NCBI RefSeq assembly: GCF_003795125.1
Contig: NZ_CP027783.1
Span: 558,001 to 622,000 of the forward strand
Source: Tetragenococcus osmophilus
GTDB taxonomy: Bacteria > Bacillota > Bacilli > Lactobacillales > Enterococcaceae
DNA: 64,000 nucleotides
Direction of reading: 5' to 3'
Shown: piece after piece, positions 27,417-38,215 of the stretch
How the letters are laid out: each line of letters opens with the position of its first letter
Position numbering within the stretch: position 1 is the first letter of the stretch
Notes under the pieces: model-generated
Databases searched by the model: none
Seen by the model: the letters and a program-made list of their open reading frames with translations, nothing else
Told to the model about the DNA's origin: nothing
Position numbers and translations under genes: made by a program

Positions 27417-28509
27417 TTAATTTTTGATCAAATCGATCAACGTATTATAACTATGCGAAAAATCAAGTGCATAGGAATGATCATATTTTTTTAAATCCTC
27501 GACCATTTCTGTTATTTTTTTGGGATCTGTCTCCGTTGTGTGTTGGATATAATCCAAGTCTTCAAGCCAATTATAGTAAAACGCGCTTGCTTTACCATAG
27601 TTGTTATCAAATACAAGACACGGCGTTTGCGTAATGACAGAAAAAATCATGCCATGCAAACGATCTGTGACCACGACTTTATTTGCTTTGATTTGGTCTA
27701 ATTTAAGATTTAGTAACCAGTTACGTTCTGATATCCTTACAATATCAAGTAGCGTATCTGCTTGCGTTTTTACATCATAAGCTTTATAAGGAAGCACTGT
27801 ATCGGTTAATTCGACCTTTTCACCAGCACTTTCTATACTTTCGGTTAATTGTCGGGTAAATTCATCGGATATAACTTTTTCGGCATCTTCACGCATGATA
27901 AACAACACACCGTCTCGGTCAAATTCTGGACGTTGAGGTTGCAACGCTAAAACCATGTCCGTTGTGTAAATCGATGGTGCCTTAAAGTCTTTTTGCAAAT
28001 AATCCAGCGATTGCGTATCTCTTGCAACTAGTGTCAAATTGGGATTTTTGTTATACGCCTCTTGGCTTTTTCTTAACTCTTCTCGTCCCTTATCTGAGTC
28101 TTCAAAGTAAACCGATTGTGGAAAAGAAATCGTCTTATTGTTAACAAAAGTCGCAAACACTTTGCGGCGTGGGACTTCGTGCGCCAAGTGCACACTACCA
28201 ATATTTCCACCACCGACATAGCCAATCATATCGTCAGGGCGCAACAATGGCAGTAACTCTTCAATTGCTTGCTCCGTTTGCGGTTCAGTAATTTCAATAT
28301 ATACCATTTCCGGAAAGTTTTCTGCGAAAAATTCTTTTTGTGCTTGGCTAATCGATAAGTCTCCTAAGTTATTATAAACAGGCACGCCAAACATATAAAA
28401 TCGTTGACGGCTCTTCAGGTAACTGCTCGATTAGCTCTGTTAAAGAAAGTTGGTCTAAGGTGTAAGCAAAATTTAAATTCGTAATACCTGCTAACGTGTT
28501 TACTACCAT
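27417..28509 (-). pseudogene. Polysaccharide pyruvyl transferase family protein, frameshifted copy
   Basis: The main ORF (27417-28394) starts in the middle of the family domain. The missing N-terminus (MVVNTLAGITNLNFAYTLDQ, start ATG 28509) is found upstream in another frame. Comparison with the intact paralogue next to it shows that one extra base near 28407 breaks the frame (PEEP then a shift, where the paralogue has PEEPQRFYMFG). Without that base the protein has 363 residues, exactly the length of the paralogue. Conserved pieces include GDDM-like PDDMIGYVGGGNIGS, NKTISFPQSV and VVTDRLHGMIFSV. The family adds pyruvate or other groups to envelope sugars. Sequencing error is an alternative to true inactivation. 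Confidence 0.8.
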
Positions 28510-28566
28510 TCAAATCTCTCCCTTTTTAGACGACATCTGTCATAGAAACGGCGCGGCTTTTCGTTA

Positions 28567-29658
28567 TTATTCTTTTATTAAATCGATCAATTCGTCAAAG
28601 CTATGAGTAAATTCATGTAACTGTGAGTGTTCATAACCTTTTAATCCTTCAATGCGAGGAGCCAATTTGTCTGGGTCTTTTTCTGTTGTGTGTTGGATAT
28701 AATCCAAATCTTCAAACCAGTTATAGTAAGAAGCACTTGCTTTACCGTAACTATTATCAAATACTAGGCAAGGCGTTTTGGTCAGCACACAAAAGATCAT
28801 GCCATGCAAACGGTCCGTTACTACGGCTTCACTGGCTTTGATTTCATCTAGTTTACGCTCAATCAACCAGCCACGTTCGGAGATGCGCACTTCATCTAAA
28901 CCAGCTGCAGTATCTGCATTACTATCGGATGCTTTGAATGGTAAAACGGTATCCGTTTGGGCCACTTCATCTCCAACGTTATTCAGTTTATAACTTAATT
29001 TTTCTAACAATTCTGGACTTATAATTTTTTCAGAGTCTTGCCGCATAATAAATAACACACCATCTCGCTCAAAATCAGAAGGTTCTGGTTTAAGTGATGC
29101 TACAATATCTGAAGTATAAATAACATTTGCATCAAAGTTCTTTTTAAAATAGTCTAAGGATTGCGTTTCTCTTGCAACAATCGTTAAATTTGGATTTTTA
29201 TTATAAGCTTCTTGACTTTTTCCTAGTTCTTTTTGCCCTTGTTCTGTATCTTCAAAATTAACGGATTGTGGAAAAGAAATTGTTTTATTATTGACGAAGG
29301 TAGAAAATACTTTACGTCGTGGCTCTTCATGATCTAAATAGACATTACCGATGTTTCCACCGCCAGTATAACCAATCATATCGCTATCACGTAACATTGG
29401 CACAAGTTCTTTAATCGCTTCATCTGTTTGTGGTTCTAGAATTTCAATATAGTTGATTGCAGGAAAAACTCTTTTAAAAAAAGCTTTTTCAGCATACGCT
29501 ACTGCTTGGTCTCCCAAGTTGTTATAATTCGGTATTCCAAACATATAAAAACGTTGCGGCTCTTCCGGTAATTGCTTGATCAACTCCGTTAGGGAAATTT
29601 GTCCTAATGTGTAAGCAAAGTTTAGATTATCAATATTTATCGCTCTTTTAATCGCCAT
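28567..29658 (-). CDS. Polysaccharide pyruvyl transferase family protein
   Basis: A 363-residue protein of the pyruvyl transferase family (CsaB/EpsO/WcaK type, GT-B-like fold). Key segments are YMFGIPNYNNLGDQAVAYAE, DMIGYTGGGNIGNVYLDHE, NNKTISFPQSVNFED and VVTDRLHGMIFCVLTKTPCL with the conserved R-L-H-G. It likely modifies a cell-wall or exopolysaccharide sugar with a pyruvate ketal. The start at 29658 has AGGAAGTGA before it. A highly similar but frameshifted copy follows downstream, a tandem duplication. Confidence 0.8.
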   Translation of the reverse strand: MAIKRAINIDNLNFAYTLGQISLTELIKQLPEEPQRFYMFGIPNYNNLGDQAVAYAEKAFFKRVFPAINYIEILEPQTDEAIKELVPMLRDSDMIGYTGGGNIGNVYLDHEEPRRKVFSTFVNNKTISFPQSVNFEDTEQGQKELGKSQEAYNKNPNLTIVARETQSLDYFKKNFDANVIYTSDIVASLKPEPSDFERDGVLFIMRQDSEKIISPELLEKLSYKLNNVGDEVAQTDTVLPFKASDSNADTAAGLDEVRISERGWLIERKLDEIKASEAVVTDRLHGMIFCVLTKTPCLVFDNSYGKASASYYNWFEDLDYIQHTTEKDPDKLAPRIEGLKGYEHSQLHEFTHSFDELIDLIKE

Positions 29659-29751
29659 CAGATCACTTCCTTTCCTCATCTAACGTAATTAAACTATAAC
29701 CTTTAACAAAAAATCTGTCCAACAAAAACCACTATGACAAAGAAATGCAAA

Positions 29752-29780
29752 AAAATAGAGCAGGTTTCCTGCTCTATTAA
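29752..29780 (-). terminator. Terminator after the betaine transporter gene cluster
   Basis: AATAGAGCAGG and CCTGCTCTATT form an 11-bp stem with a 3-base loop, followed by a T run on the minus strand, 10 bases after the stop at 29790. Confidence 0.9.
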
Positions 29781-29789
29781 AAAGTTATT

Positions 29790-31514
29790 TTATTCGACCC
29801 AACTATCCACTTTATCGCGATTCTCATCGATCCAATCACTAGCAGCATCTTCTGGGTCCGCTCCATCTTCAATATCTAACATGATTCCTTCCATATCATC
29901 GACATCCCATTTGAAGTTATCTAAAATTCGATAAGCTCCTGGCATATCGTCTTCAAAGCCGAGTCGGGTCATCGTATGGATACTTTCAGCTTCTCCCATA
30001 GTGCCTTTAGGATCATCTAAATATTTCAAATCATATCGTTGGAAGATCCAATAAGGATTCCAACCTTCAACGACAATCTCATCGTTATCATTAATGGCAC
30101 GCTCCAATTGAGCATTCATCGCACCCGTGGATGAAATGATTTGTTCCCAATCAGATAAATTCGGATAAGCTTCCAGTGTTTCGTCGGTCGCTTGGACGAT
30201 TCCGGCGCCCGGCTCGATTCCGGTAATTTCTCGATTCGCTTGATCATCTAAATCTTCAATGGAATCGACATCCATATATGATGGGACAACCAGTCCTAGC
30301 TTCGCTTGCTTATCAATGTGAGGTCCTAGATCGTCAACGTCATTTTTAAATTCCTCATATTGGGCTTGATGAGTAATCGGCAACCAAGCTCCCGTCATCG
30401 CGTCAGCTTGTCCATTTGCGACAGCTTCCCAAACAACCGGGATATCAAGGGAGGTCATGTTAACATTATAGCCTTGTTCTTCTAAGACTTGGGAAATCAC
30501 ATTAGTGGAAACCACTTGGTCGTCTTGTTGTGCATAAGCCAATGTAATTGTGCCTTGGTTCGATTGATTAATGGAAGAATAAACGCCGATTGTAGCAAAA
30601 AATACGACCACTACTGCAATAGCTCCTCCAACAATGGTTTTTTTCTTCTTGGATATTCTTGCTTGCGTTTGTTCAACGGGCCGATTCATGGCTTGGGTGA
30701 AGCGGTCCATGATAATAGCAAGAATAACAATACCTACGCCATAAACAAAACCATTACCAACATCTGAACGTTGCACCGCTGCTAGAACACCTTGTCCTAA
30801 ACCAGGTGTACCGATCATTGAAGCAATCACGACCATGGATAAAGTCAACATAATCGTTTGGTTAATCCCAGCAAAGATATTTCCTTTAGCTAGAGGTAAA
30901 TCTAGTTTGAATAATCTTTGCCAAGGCGTTCCACCAAAGGATTCGGAAGCTTCGACTAATTCAGTTGAAATTTGACGAATCCCGAAGTTGGTCATCCTGA
31001 CAGTCGGCGGCAGTGAAAAGATGACTGAAGCAAATACTCCGGGAACCATCCCAACACCAAAGAAAGCCACAGCAGGTATCAAATAAACAAAACCTGGCAT
31101 CGTCTGCATCACATCTAAAATGGGAGTAACAATACTTTGTGCTGTTTCACTTTTAGACATCAAAATCCCTAACGGAACACCAATCACAACAGCGATCAAG
31201 CTGGAGATAACTACCAGCGTAATTGTGTTCATCAAGTCTGCCCACATCTCTTGATTATAGATAAGTAGTAGACCTAACAAAGTAATAATTGGAATCCACC
31301 ATTTTCGATGGAAAATAAAATACGCAGCAATAGTGATTAATACCATCAATAATAACGGTGGTACTGCTGATAAGGTATTCGTCATGAAATCCATGACCGC
31401 TTGACCTACTGTTTGTAGAAATGAAAAGAATCCTGACCAATGTTCAGTCAGCCAATCAACGCCAGTATCGATCCAATCAGCCAGCGGGATCGATTGTTGT
31501 AGAAAATCAAACAT
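29790..31514 (-). CDS. Glycine betaine/proline-betaine ABC transporter, permease fused to binding protein (copy 1)
   Basis: A 574-residue OpuABC-type fusion. The N-terminal half has about 7-8 membrane segments and the permease motif GGTPWQRLFKLDLPLAKGNI, which touches the ATPase. One more membrane segment near residue 300 leads to the external binding domain beginning ITLAYAQQDD. Likely ligand-site pieces are VVWEAVANGQADAM, GAWLPITH and GWNPYWIF. It imports compatible solutes under osmotic stress, driven by the ATPase encoded two genes upstream. ATG 31514 gives an N-terminus (MFDFLQQSIPLADWID) like the paralogues. This is the last gene of the array, 34 bases after copy 2. Confidence 0.9.
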   Translation of the reverse strand: MFDFLQQSIPLADWIDTGVDWLTEHWSGFFSFLQTVGQAVMDFMTNTLSAVPPLLLMVLITIAAYFIFHRKWWIPIITLLGLLLIYNQEMWADLMNTITLVVISSLIAVVIGVPLGILMSKSETAQSIVTPILDVMQTMPGFVYLIPAVAFFGVGMVPGVFASVIFSLPPTVRMTNFGIRQISTELVEASESFGGTPWQRLFKLDLPLAKGNIFAGINQTIMLTLSMVVIASMIGTPGLGQGVLAAVQRSDVGNGFVYGVGIVILAIIMDRFTQAMNRPVEQTQARISKKKKTIVGGAIAVVVVFFATIGVYSSINQSNQGTITLAYAQQDDQVVSTNVISQVLEEQGYNVNMTSLDIPVVWEAVANGQADAMTGAWLPITHQAQYEEFKNDVDDLGPHIDKQAKLGLVVPSYMDVDSIEDLDDQANREITGIEPGAGIVQATDETLEAYPNLSDWEQIISSTGAMNAQLERAINDNDEIVVEGWNPYWIFQRYDLKYLDDPKGTMGEAESIHTMTRLGFEDDMPGAYRILDNFKWDVDDMEGIMLDIEDGADPEDAASDWIDENRDKVDSWVE

Positions 31515-31548
31515 TAGCACTCACTTCTTTCTTATATTCCTTTATGGA

Positions 31549-33279
31549 CTATTCGACCCAGCTATCTGCTTTGTCTTGATTATCCTTAATCCAATCTCTG
31601 GCTGCATCTTCTGGATCTCTACCGTCTTCCATATCTAGCATTACGCCTTCCACGTCTTTGACATCCCATTCGAAATTATCCAAAATTTGATAAGCTTCTG
31701 GCATGTCGTCTGCTAAGCCCTCACGTGCGAAAGTGTAGATACTTTCAGCATCCCCCATTGCACTTTTTGGATCATCCAATGTTTTTATATCAAAGCGTGA
31801 GAACATCCAGTGCGGGGTCCAACCAGTGATCACAATTTCGTCTTCTTGTGCAATCGCCCGTTCTAACTGAGTCGTCATCGCACCTGTAGATGATAATTCT
31901 TGCTGCCAGCCTTCTAAGTTAGGATATTCTTCTAAGGTATTTTCTGCAGCTTGCACGATCCCTGCACCTGGTTCAATCCCTGTAACAACTTGACCGGCTT
32001 GGTCATCCAAATCTTCAATCGAATCAACATCCATATACGATGGAACTACAAAGCTGTTTTGCGCTTGTTTATCCACATTTGGACCTAAATTATCCAAGTC
32101 ATCTTTAAATTCTTCGTACTGCGCTTGGTGAGTAACTGGCAGCCAAGCGCCGACCATCGCATCGGCTTCGCCATTGGCTACGGATTCCCACATCACCGCA
32201 TTATCCAGTGAAGATGTGGTCACATTGAAGCCTTGATCTTCTAGTACTTGTGCAATCACGTTCGTCGAAGCGATTTGGTCATCTTGTTCAGTGTAAGCCA
32301 GTGTGATATTTCCAGTATTTGAACTACCAGAAGAAAAAGCGCTGATCGCTCCCCAAACAATTACTACAGCTGCAACTGCTGTAGCTATCCAAATCTTGCC
32401 TTTTTTAGACTTTTTCTTTTCTGCCACTTGTTTCGGTTGACTCGTTTTATTTAACCGTTGGGTAAAACGGTCCATAACAATTGCTAGAACTACAATACTT
32501 ACACCAAAAGTAAAACCATTCCCTACTTGTGAACGTTGTACCGCAGATAATACACCTTGGCCTAAGCCAGGAGCACCGATCATGGAAGCAATCACAACCA
32601 TGGAAAGAGCTAACATGATCGTTTGGTTGATCCCGGCAAAAATGTTTCCTTTTGCCAGTGGCATTTCTAATTTAAATAATTTTTGCCAGCCGGTTCCACC
32701 AAAAGAATCGGAAGCTTCGACTAGTTCAGTAGGGACTTGCCTAATTCCAAGGTTTGTCATGCGAACAGTGGGTGGCAAGGAGAAAATGACGGAAGCAAAT
32801 ACACCGGGAACCATCCCGATACCAAAGAAAGCTACCGCTGGAATCAAATAAACAAAACCTGGCATCGTCTGCATAATGTCTAAAATCGGTTTAATAATAC
32901 TTTGAGCAGTTTCACTTTTTGACATCAAAATGCCTAAAGGAACACCGATCACAACAGAAATCAAACTCGACATGATGACAAGAGTAATCGTATTTAATAA
33001 ATCTCCCCACATGTCTTGGTTATAAATAAATAATAATCCCAAAAAGGTGAAAATAGGCATTCCCCATTTTCGATTAAAGGCAAAATACGCAGCAACAGCT
33101 AATAATACAATTAAAATCAATGGTGAAATCATCGATAACAGATTGGTCATACCATCCATTATCGTTTGTCCTACCGTTTGTAAAAATGAAAAGAATCCTG
33201 ACAAGTTTTCAGTTAGCCAATCAACCGCCGCATCAGCCCAATCTGCCACAGGAATTTCTTGTTGTAGCAAATCAAGCAT
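31549..33279 (-). CDS. Glycine betaine ABC transporter, permease fused to binding protein (copy 2)
   Basis: A 576-residue OpuABC-type fusion with the same layout as copy 1: [16 protein letters not shown], permease with [20 protein letters not shown], a linker membrane segment near residue 300, and a binding domain from [11 protein letters not shown]. Its binding-domain landmarks are [22 protein letters not shown] and GWTPHWMF. Its start overlaps the end of the ATPase gene, and GGGGTGA lies 6-7 bases before ATG 33279, so ATPase and this copy are translationally coupled. This pair looks like the ancestral two-gene OpuA/BusA system. Confidence 0.92.
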   Translation of the reverse strand: MLDLLQQEIPVADWADAAVDWLTENLSGFFSFLQTVGQTIMDGMTNLLSMISPLILIVLLAVAAYFAFNRKWGMPIFTFLGLLFIYNQDMWGDLLNTITLVIMSSLISVVIGVPLGILMSKSETAQSIIKPILDIMQTMPGFVYLIPAVAFFGIGMVPGVFASVIFSLPPTVRMTNLGIRQVPTELVEASDSFGGTGWQKLFKLEMPLAKGNIFAGINQTIMLALSMVVIASMIGAPGLGQGVLSAVQRSQVGNGFTFGVSIVVLAIVMDRFTQRLNKTSQPKQVAEKKKSKKGKIWIATAVAAVVIVWGAISAFSSGSSNTGNITLAYTEQDDQIASTNVIAQVLEDQGFNVTTSSLDNAVMWESVANGEADAMVGAWLPVTHQAQYEEFKDDLDNLGPNVDKQAQNSFVVPSYMDVDSIEDLDDQAGQVVTGIEPGAGIVQAAENTLEEYPNLEGWQQELSSTGAMTTQLERAIAQEDEIVITGWTPHWMFSRFDIKTLDDPKSAMGDAESIYTFAREGLADDMPEAYQILDNFEWDVKDVEGVMLDMEDGRDPEDAARDWIKDNQDKADSWVE

Positions 33280-34549
33280 CCACATTCACCCCATTTTCGT
33301 CAGCTTCTTCTTGAGAGGAAGCCGTTTTTTCATTATTATTTGTCTCTTCGTTTTCTTCTTCCTTATCACTAGCCGTCATAGCACCAATCACGCTACCACG
33401 AACGACAACGCCTGCTACCCGATCATTTTCATCCACAACTGCAAGTGGTGCAGGTGAATTATAGATTAAATCAAAGATATCAGTGACTAAGGTATCTTTT
33501 TGAATTTTTCGCACGTTTTTATCTATTACTTCCTTGAGCGGCTTATCATTCTTGCGAGCATCTAAAGCTTCTTCAGCCGTCAAACTACCATCTAAGTGAC
33601 GTTTACGATCCACGGCTAACAGCATGCTGACTTCTTCTTTACGCATCCGTTGCAATGCCACATTAGGACCGTCTTCTTCGGCATTAATGACAAGGGCAGG
33701 TTCCATAATATTTTCGGCCGTCAAAACTTTTGAACGGTCGATATCTTCCGTAAATTCACGGACGAAATCATTGGCTGGATTGGTCAAAATTTCTTCTCCA
33801 GTACCGATTTGCATAATTTTACCATCCCGCATTAAAGCGATTCGATCGCCAATACGCAAGGCTTCATCCAAATCATGGGTAATAAAGATAATTGTTTTTT
33901 GGACTCTTTCTTGTAAATCCATTAAATCATCTTGCATGTCCCGGCGAATCAAAGGGTCCAAAGCTGAGAACGCTTCGTCCATTAGTAAAATTTCTGGGTC
34001 GTTAGCTAGCGCACGCGCTAAACCGACACGTTGTTGCATACCACCGGATAGTTGGCTAGGAAATTGGTCTTTCACTGATAGCAAGCCGGAGTTATCTAAT
34101 GCTTCTTCGGCTTTTTTCTGTCGTTCTTCTTTTGCTACCCCACGGACTTCCAAGCCGTATTCGGTATTTTCTAAAACTGTCCGTTGTGGTAAAAGGCCGA
34201 AGTTTTGGAAAACCATGTTGACTTTCGTACGACGAACTTCACGTAAATCTTCTTTGGACATTTTTGCTACATCTTCATCATCAATATACACTTCACCTGA
34301 AGTTGGTTCGATTAAACGGTTGATCAATCGTACCAAAGTGGATTTCCCACTACCGGATAACCCCATGATAACAAAGACTTCTCCTTCTTCTACATCAAAA
34401 CTAACATCATGAACCCCTACCGTTGCACCTGTTTCTTTTAGGATTTCTTGTTTGGATTTTCCTTCTTTGACCAAATCAAGTGCTTGTTGGGTTCTTCTAC
34501 CAAATACTTTGGTCAAATGTTCTACTCGAACTTTACTCAAATTCATCAT
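33272..34549 (-). CDS. Glycine betaine ABC transporter ATP-binding protein with CBS domains
   Basis: A 425-residue ATPase of the OpuAA/BusAA/ProV type. Walker A is [15 protein letters not shown], the signature [15 protein letters not shown], Walker [13 protein letters not shown], and the switch His is in [10 protein letters not shown]. Two CBS domains (about residues 275-395) follow, which sense ionic strength in the lactococcal homologue. The C-terminus is a strongly acidic tail (Glu/Asn/Asp rich, about 30 residues), also known from OpuA as part of salt gating. It is the only ATPase gene for four permease fusions here. AAGGGAG precedes the start; a second ATG one codon later is possible. Confidence 0.92.
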   Translation of the reverse strand: MMNLSKVRVEHLTKVFGRRTQQALDLVKEGKSKQEILKETGATVGVHDVSFDVEEGEVFVIMGLSGSGKSTLVRLINRLIEPTSGEVYIDDEDVAKMSKEDLREVRRTKVNMVFQNFGLLPQRTVLENTEYGLEVRGVAKEERQKKAEEALDNSGLLSVKDQFPSQLSGGMQQRVGLARALANDPEILLMDEAFSALDPLIRRDMQDDLMDLQERVQKTIIFITHDLDEALRIGDRIALMRDGKIMQIGTGEEILTNPANDFVREFTEDIDRSKVLTAENIMEPALVINAEEDGPNVALQRMRKEEVSMLLAVDRKRHLDGSLTAEEALDARKNDKPLKEVIDKNVRKIQKDTLVTDIFDLIYNSPAPLAVVDENDRVAGVVVRGSVIGAMTASDKEEENEETNNNEKTASSQEEADENGVNVDA

Positions 34550-34607
34550 ACTCCCTTTCTATTTTTAAAGAATTTTATTTCTATCATCATCGCATAATCT
34601 CAAGTTC

Positions 34608-34635
34608 ATAATACCATACTTAAAAATCGAACCAA
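34608..34635 (-). promoter_or_regulatory. Candidate promoter for the ATPase-copy 2-copy 1 betaine operon
   Basis: On the minus strand TTGGTT (34630-34635) and TATTAT (34608-34613) are 16 bases apart, about 60 bases before the ATPase start. Just upstream is a GATCATCGATT-type imperfect palindrome that could be an operator or part of a weak terminator for copy 3. Assigned by pattern only. Confidence 0.45.
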
Positions 34636-34660
34636 AAGATAACGATCATCGATTAAGGTT

Positions 34661-36391
34661 CTATTTGACCCATTCTTCGACCTTGTCGGGGTTTTCTTCA
34701 ATCCAATTTTGGGCCGCTACTTCTGGGTCTGTCCCTTCTTCTATTTCAAGCATGACTGATTCGATATCTTCGACCTCCCACTGGAAGTTATCCAAAATTT
34801 GATAAGCTTCTGGCATGTCCTCTTCTAGGCCTAATCTTGCCATGGTCACAATGCTTTCAGCACCGCCCATGCCACCTTCTGGGTCTTCTAAAAATTTCAC
34901 ATCAAAACGTGAAAAAATCCAATGTGGACTCCAAGCTGATACCACAACTTCCTCTTCTTGACTAATGGCACGCTCCAATTGTGTCGTCATCGCTCCAGCA
35001 GAAGAAGTAGCTAGTTCCCAATCTTCTAAATTAGGATAAGCTTCTAAAGTCGCTTGAGCAGCTGCTGTATTTCCTGCACCAGGCTCAACACCAGTAATGG
35101 TCTGATCGGCTTCATCTGTTAAATCTTCAATCGAATCAACATCCATATAAGATGGTACGACAATGCCATTTTGGGCTTGTTCATCTAAGCTGGGGCCCAA
35201 ATTGTCTAACTGGTCTCCTAGTTGAGCATAATTTGCTTCATGGGTTGTCGGTAACCATGCACCTAACATCGCATCGGCTTGACCGTTTGCCACCGCTTCA
35301 AAAGTGACCGGAATATCCAAAGCCGTCATGGTAACATTATACCCTTGTTCTTCTAGCACTTGTGCGATCACAGTTGTTGTTGCTACTTGGTCATCTTGTT
35401 CGGCATAAGCGAGTGTAAGGGCTCCTTTGTTAGCATCACTTTGTGACACCCCACCTATGATTGCAAGTACGATTACTGCTGCAGCAGTAAGGCCGCCAAC
35501 CAATATTTTTCTTTTCTTAGGTATAGGTTCAATTTCACTTTGATCTTTCCCACGATTTTTATTTAAGCTTTGGGTAAAGCGATCCATCATAATCGCTAAA
35601 ATAACTACGCCAACGCCATAAACAAAACCTGAGCCAATTTGCGAACGTTGCACAGCAGCTAATACGCCTTGGCCTAAACCAGGTGTTCCGATCATTGAAG
35701 CAATAACCACCATAGATAAAACCATCATGGTCGTTTGGTTAATACCAGCAAAAATATTTCCTTTGGCTAGCGGAAGTTCGACTTTAATCAATTTTTGGAT
35801 CCCTGTACCCCCTAAGGAGTCTGAAGCTTCTTTGATTTCGGTATCCACTTGGCGAATACCCAAGTTAGTTAGTCGAACAGTCGGTGGTACCGCAAAAATA
35901 ACGGAGGCAAAAGTCCCTGGTACCATCCCAATACCAAAGAAAGCAACGGCTGGAATCAAATACACAAAGCTAGGCATTGTCTGCATCACATCTAAAATGG
36001 GCTTAATCACCACTTGTGCTTTATCGCTTTTAGCCATTACTATCCCTACAGGAACACCTATGACAATCGCAATAAAGCTGGAAACAATGACTAACGTGAG
36101 TGTATACATTAAATCGTCCCACATATTTTGATTATAAATAAAGACGAAGCCAATCAAAATGAATACTGGCATTTGCCATTTCTTATTAAAGACAAAGTAA
36201 GCTGCAATAATAAGTAATAAGATCAATAGTATAGGAGGGATTGCCGCTAATGTGTTGGACATTACGTCCATCACGCTTTGGCCAATGACCTGCAACAAAC
36301 TAAAAAGTCCGGATAAATTCTCAGTTAACCAGTCGACAATCGCATCAATTACCTGGGCAATTGGAATCTTTTGTTGTAAAAAATCAGCCAT
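34661..36391 (-). CDS. Glycine betaine-type ABC transporter, permease fused to binding protein (copy 3)
   Basis: A 576-residue OpuABC-type fusion. N-terminus MADFLQQKIPIAQVIDAIVD, permease motif GGTGIQKLIKVELPLAKGNI, and binding domain from LTLAYAEQDDQ. It differs from the other copies at the likely ligand site: VTFEAVANGQADAM has Phe where the others have Trp, and the second site reads AWSPHWIF. No ATPase gene of its own is near except the shared one downstream, about 110 bases beyond its stop. A different affinity or solute is possible. It may be transcribed with the ATPase by read-through or from its own promoter. Confidence 0.9.
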   Translation of the reverse strand: MADFLQQKIPIAQVIDAIVDWLTENLSGLFSLLQVIGQSVMDVMSNTLAAIPPILLILLLIIAAYFVFNKKWQMPVFILIGFVFIYNQNMWDDLMYTLTLVIVSSFIAIVIGVPVGIVMAKSDKAQVVIKPILDVMQTMPSFVYLIPAVAFFGIGMVPGTFASVIFAVPPTVRLTNLGIRQVDTEIKEASDSLGGTGIQKLIKVELPLAKGNIFAGINQTTMMVLSMVVIASMIGTPGLGQGVLAAVQRSQIGSGFVYGVGVVILAIMMDRFTQSLNKNRGKDQSEIEPIPKKRKILVGGLTAAAVIVLAIIGGVSQSDANKGALTLAYAEQDDQVATTTVIAQVLEEQGYNVTMTALDIPVTFEAVANGQADAMLGAWLPTTHEANYAQLGDQLDNLGPSLDEQAQNGIVVPSYMDVDSIEDLTDEADQTITGVEPGAGNTAAAQATLEAYPNLEDWELATSSAGAMTTQLERAISQEEEVVVSAWSPHWIFSRFDVKFLEDPEGGMGGAESIVTMARLGLEEDMPEAYQILDNFQWEVEDIESVMLEIEEGTDPEVAAQNWIEENPDKVEEWVK

Positions 36392-36454
36392 TTGCGATCA
36401 CTTCTTTTATTCTGTTTTTATTCACCTTAAACACTCCTCATTTTTGTAAGACAA

Positions 36455-36485
36455 AAACTGCCAGAATTTTCATTCCAGCAGTTTC
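36455..36485 (-). terminator. Terminator between permease fusion copies 4 and 3
   Basis: AAACTGC and GCAGTTT, extended by GGAAT/ATTC pairing, form a hairpin followed by TTTTT on the minus strand, directly after the stop of copy 4. It would reduce transcription from copy 4 into copy 3. Confidence 0.75.
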
Positions 36486-36491
36486 CACGAC

Positions 36492-38215
36492 TTATTCAGT
36501 CCAGCTTTCAACTTTTTCTGGATTCTCTTCAATCCAGTTTTGAGCTGCCTCTTCAGGCTCGGCTCCATTTTCTATTTCAAACATTACAGACTGAATATCG
36601 TCAATTTCCCACTGAAAATTATCTAGTATTTGATAAGCTTCTGGTTCGTCTTCTTCTAAACCTTCTCGTGCCATGGTTTCAATATTTTCAGGTACTCCCA
36701 TCGTCTCTTTAGGATCTTCTAGCATCGTTAGATCATAACGTGAAAAAATCCAATGCGGTGCAAAGATCGAAACCACGATTGGTTCTTCTTGTTTGATCGC
36801 CTGATCTAGTTCAGCAATCATGGCAGCTGTTGACGAATTGACTTGTTCCCAACCAGATAAATTCGGATAAGCATCAATGGTTTCATCCGTCGCATCTGAC
36901 GTCCCTGTCCCCGGCTCAACGCCGACAATTTCTTGATCTGCTTGATCCGTTAGGTCTTCAATGCTTTCAACATCTTCCATATAAGCAGGAACAACTAACC
37001 CCGTTTGTGCGCTATTTTCTAAGTTTGCGCCTAATTTATCCATTTGATCGCCAAACATATCATATTGGGTTTTATTGGTTGCCGGCCACGCGCCAACCAT
37101 TGCATCGGCTTCGCCATTTGCCACAGCTTCCCACATCACTGGAATATCCAAAGCGATGGTGTTCACTTCATAGCCTTCGTCTCTTAAAACTTGAGCGATG
37201 ACGTTCGTCGAAGCCAGTTCGGTATCTAAATTAATATAAGATAGCGTGATCGAACCTCTTGCCGACCGATTTGAAGTCATTAACCCAAGAGTAGTAATCA
37301 CTACCACAGCTGCAGCAATCGATAGTCTCATTACTTGTTTTTGGCGCTTCGGTGTTTTAACGTGTTCGTTTACTTTTTCTGCACTCGATTGGTTCATCCG
37401 TTGTGCCAGACGATCCATAATAATCGCTAGGATCACAATCCCCACGCCATATACAAATCCACTGCCGACCTCAGAGCGTTGCACCGCTGCTAAAACTCCC
37501 TGGCCAAGTCCTGGCGCACCGATCATTGAACTAATAACCACCATTGATAAACTCAACATAATGGTTTGATTGATACCGGCAAAAATACTGCCTTTAGCAA
37601 GTGGGATTTCCAATTTATAAAGTTTTTGCCAATTGGTTCCGCCAAATGAATCCGAGGCTTCTTTCAATTCGTTATCTACTTGTCGAATCCCTAGATTAGT
37701 TAAACGAACAGTAGGTGGTACTGCAAAAATAACGGAAGCAAAAACGCCGGGTACCATGCCAATACCAAAGAAAGCAACGGCGGGTATCAGATACACAAAG
37801 CCTGGCATAGTTTGCATCACATCTAAGATGGGTTTAATAATGGCTTCTGTTTTATTGCTTTTAGACATCAAGATTCCAATAGGAACCCCGACAGCTACAG
37901 AAATTAAGCTAGATAAAATCACTAACGTGAGTGTATACATCAAGTCTGACCACATATCTTGGTTGTAAATAAACAATAAGCCAACCAAGATAAACACTGG
38001 CATTTGCCATCGTTTTTTAAAAATAAAATAAGCTGCTACTGTTAACACTACCATCATTACGATGGGTGGCACTGCAGATAAGCCATTTGACATGATATCC
38101 ATTAAAAATTGACCAATGGACTGAATGATTGAAAAGAAAACTGCAAGATTTTCAGTCAACCATTCAACAATATTATCTACCCAAGCAGCTATCGGAATCG
38201 GATTTTCTAAAAAAT
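36492..38215 (-). CDS. Glycine betaine-type ABC transporter, permease fused to binding protein (copy 4, unusual start)
   Basis: An OpuABC-type fusion. The track-like TTG start (38159) gives 555 residues but drops the conserved leader; in-frame homology to the other copies (IIDFLENPIPIAAWVD) extends to about 38215. No ATG, GTG or TTG lies in that extra part, but an ATT near 38221 follows GAGGTG by 7 bases. A strong AAGGAG-ATG signal at 38265 opens a different frame (see the leader ORF). The permease motif is GGTNWQKLYKLEIPLAKGSI. The binding domain is divergent: GAWPATN replaces GAWLPxTH, and IFAPHWIF lacks the Trp found in the other three. It may be a frameshifted or specialised copy. Confidence 0.75.

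Noticed and set aside
33624-34412. Long plus-strand ORF (262 codons) opposite the betaine ATPase gene
   Set aside because: It is a shadow frame: no ribosome site, unnatural composition, and the minus strand holds a clear ABC ATPase with all motifs.
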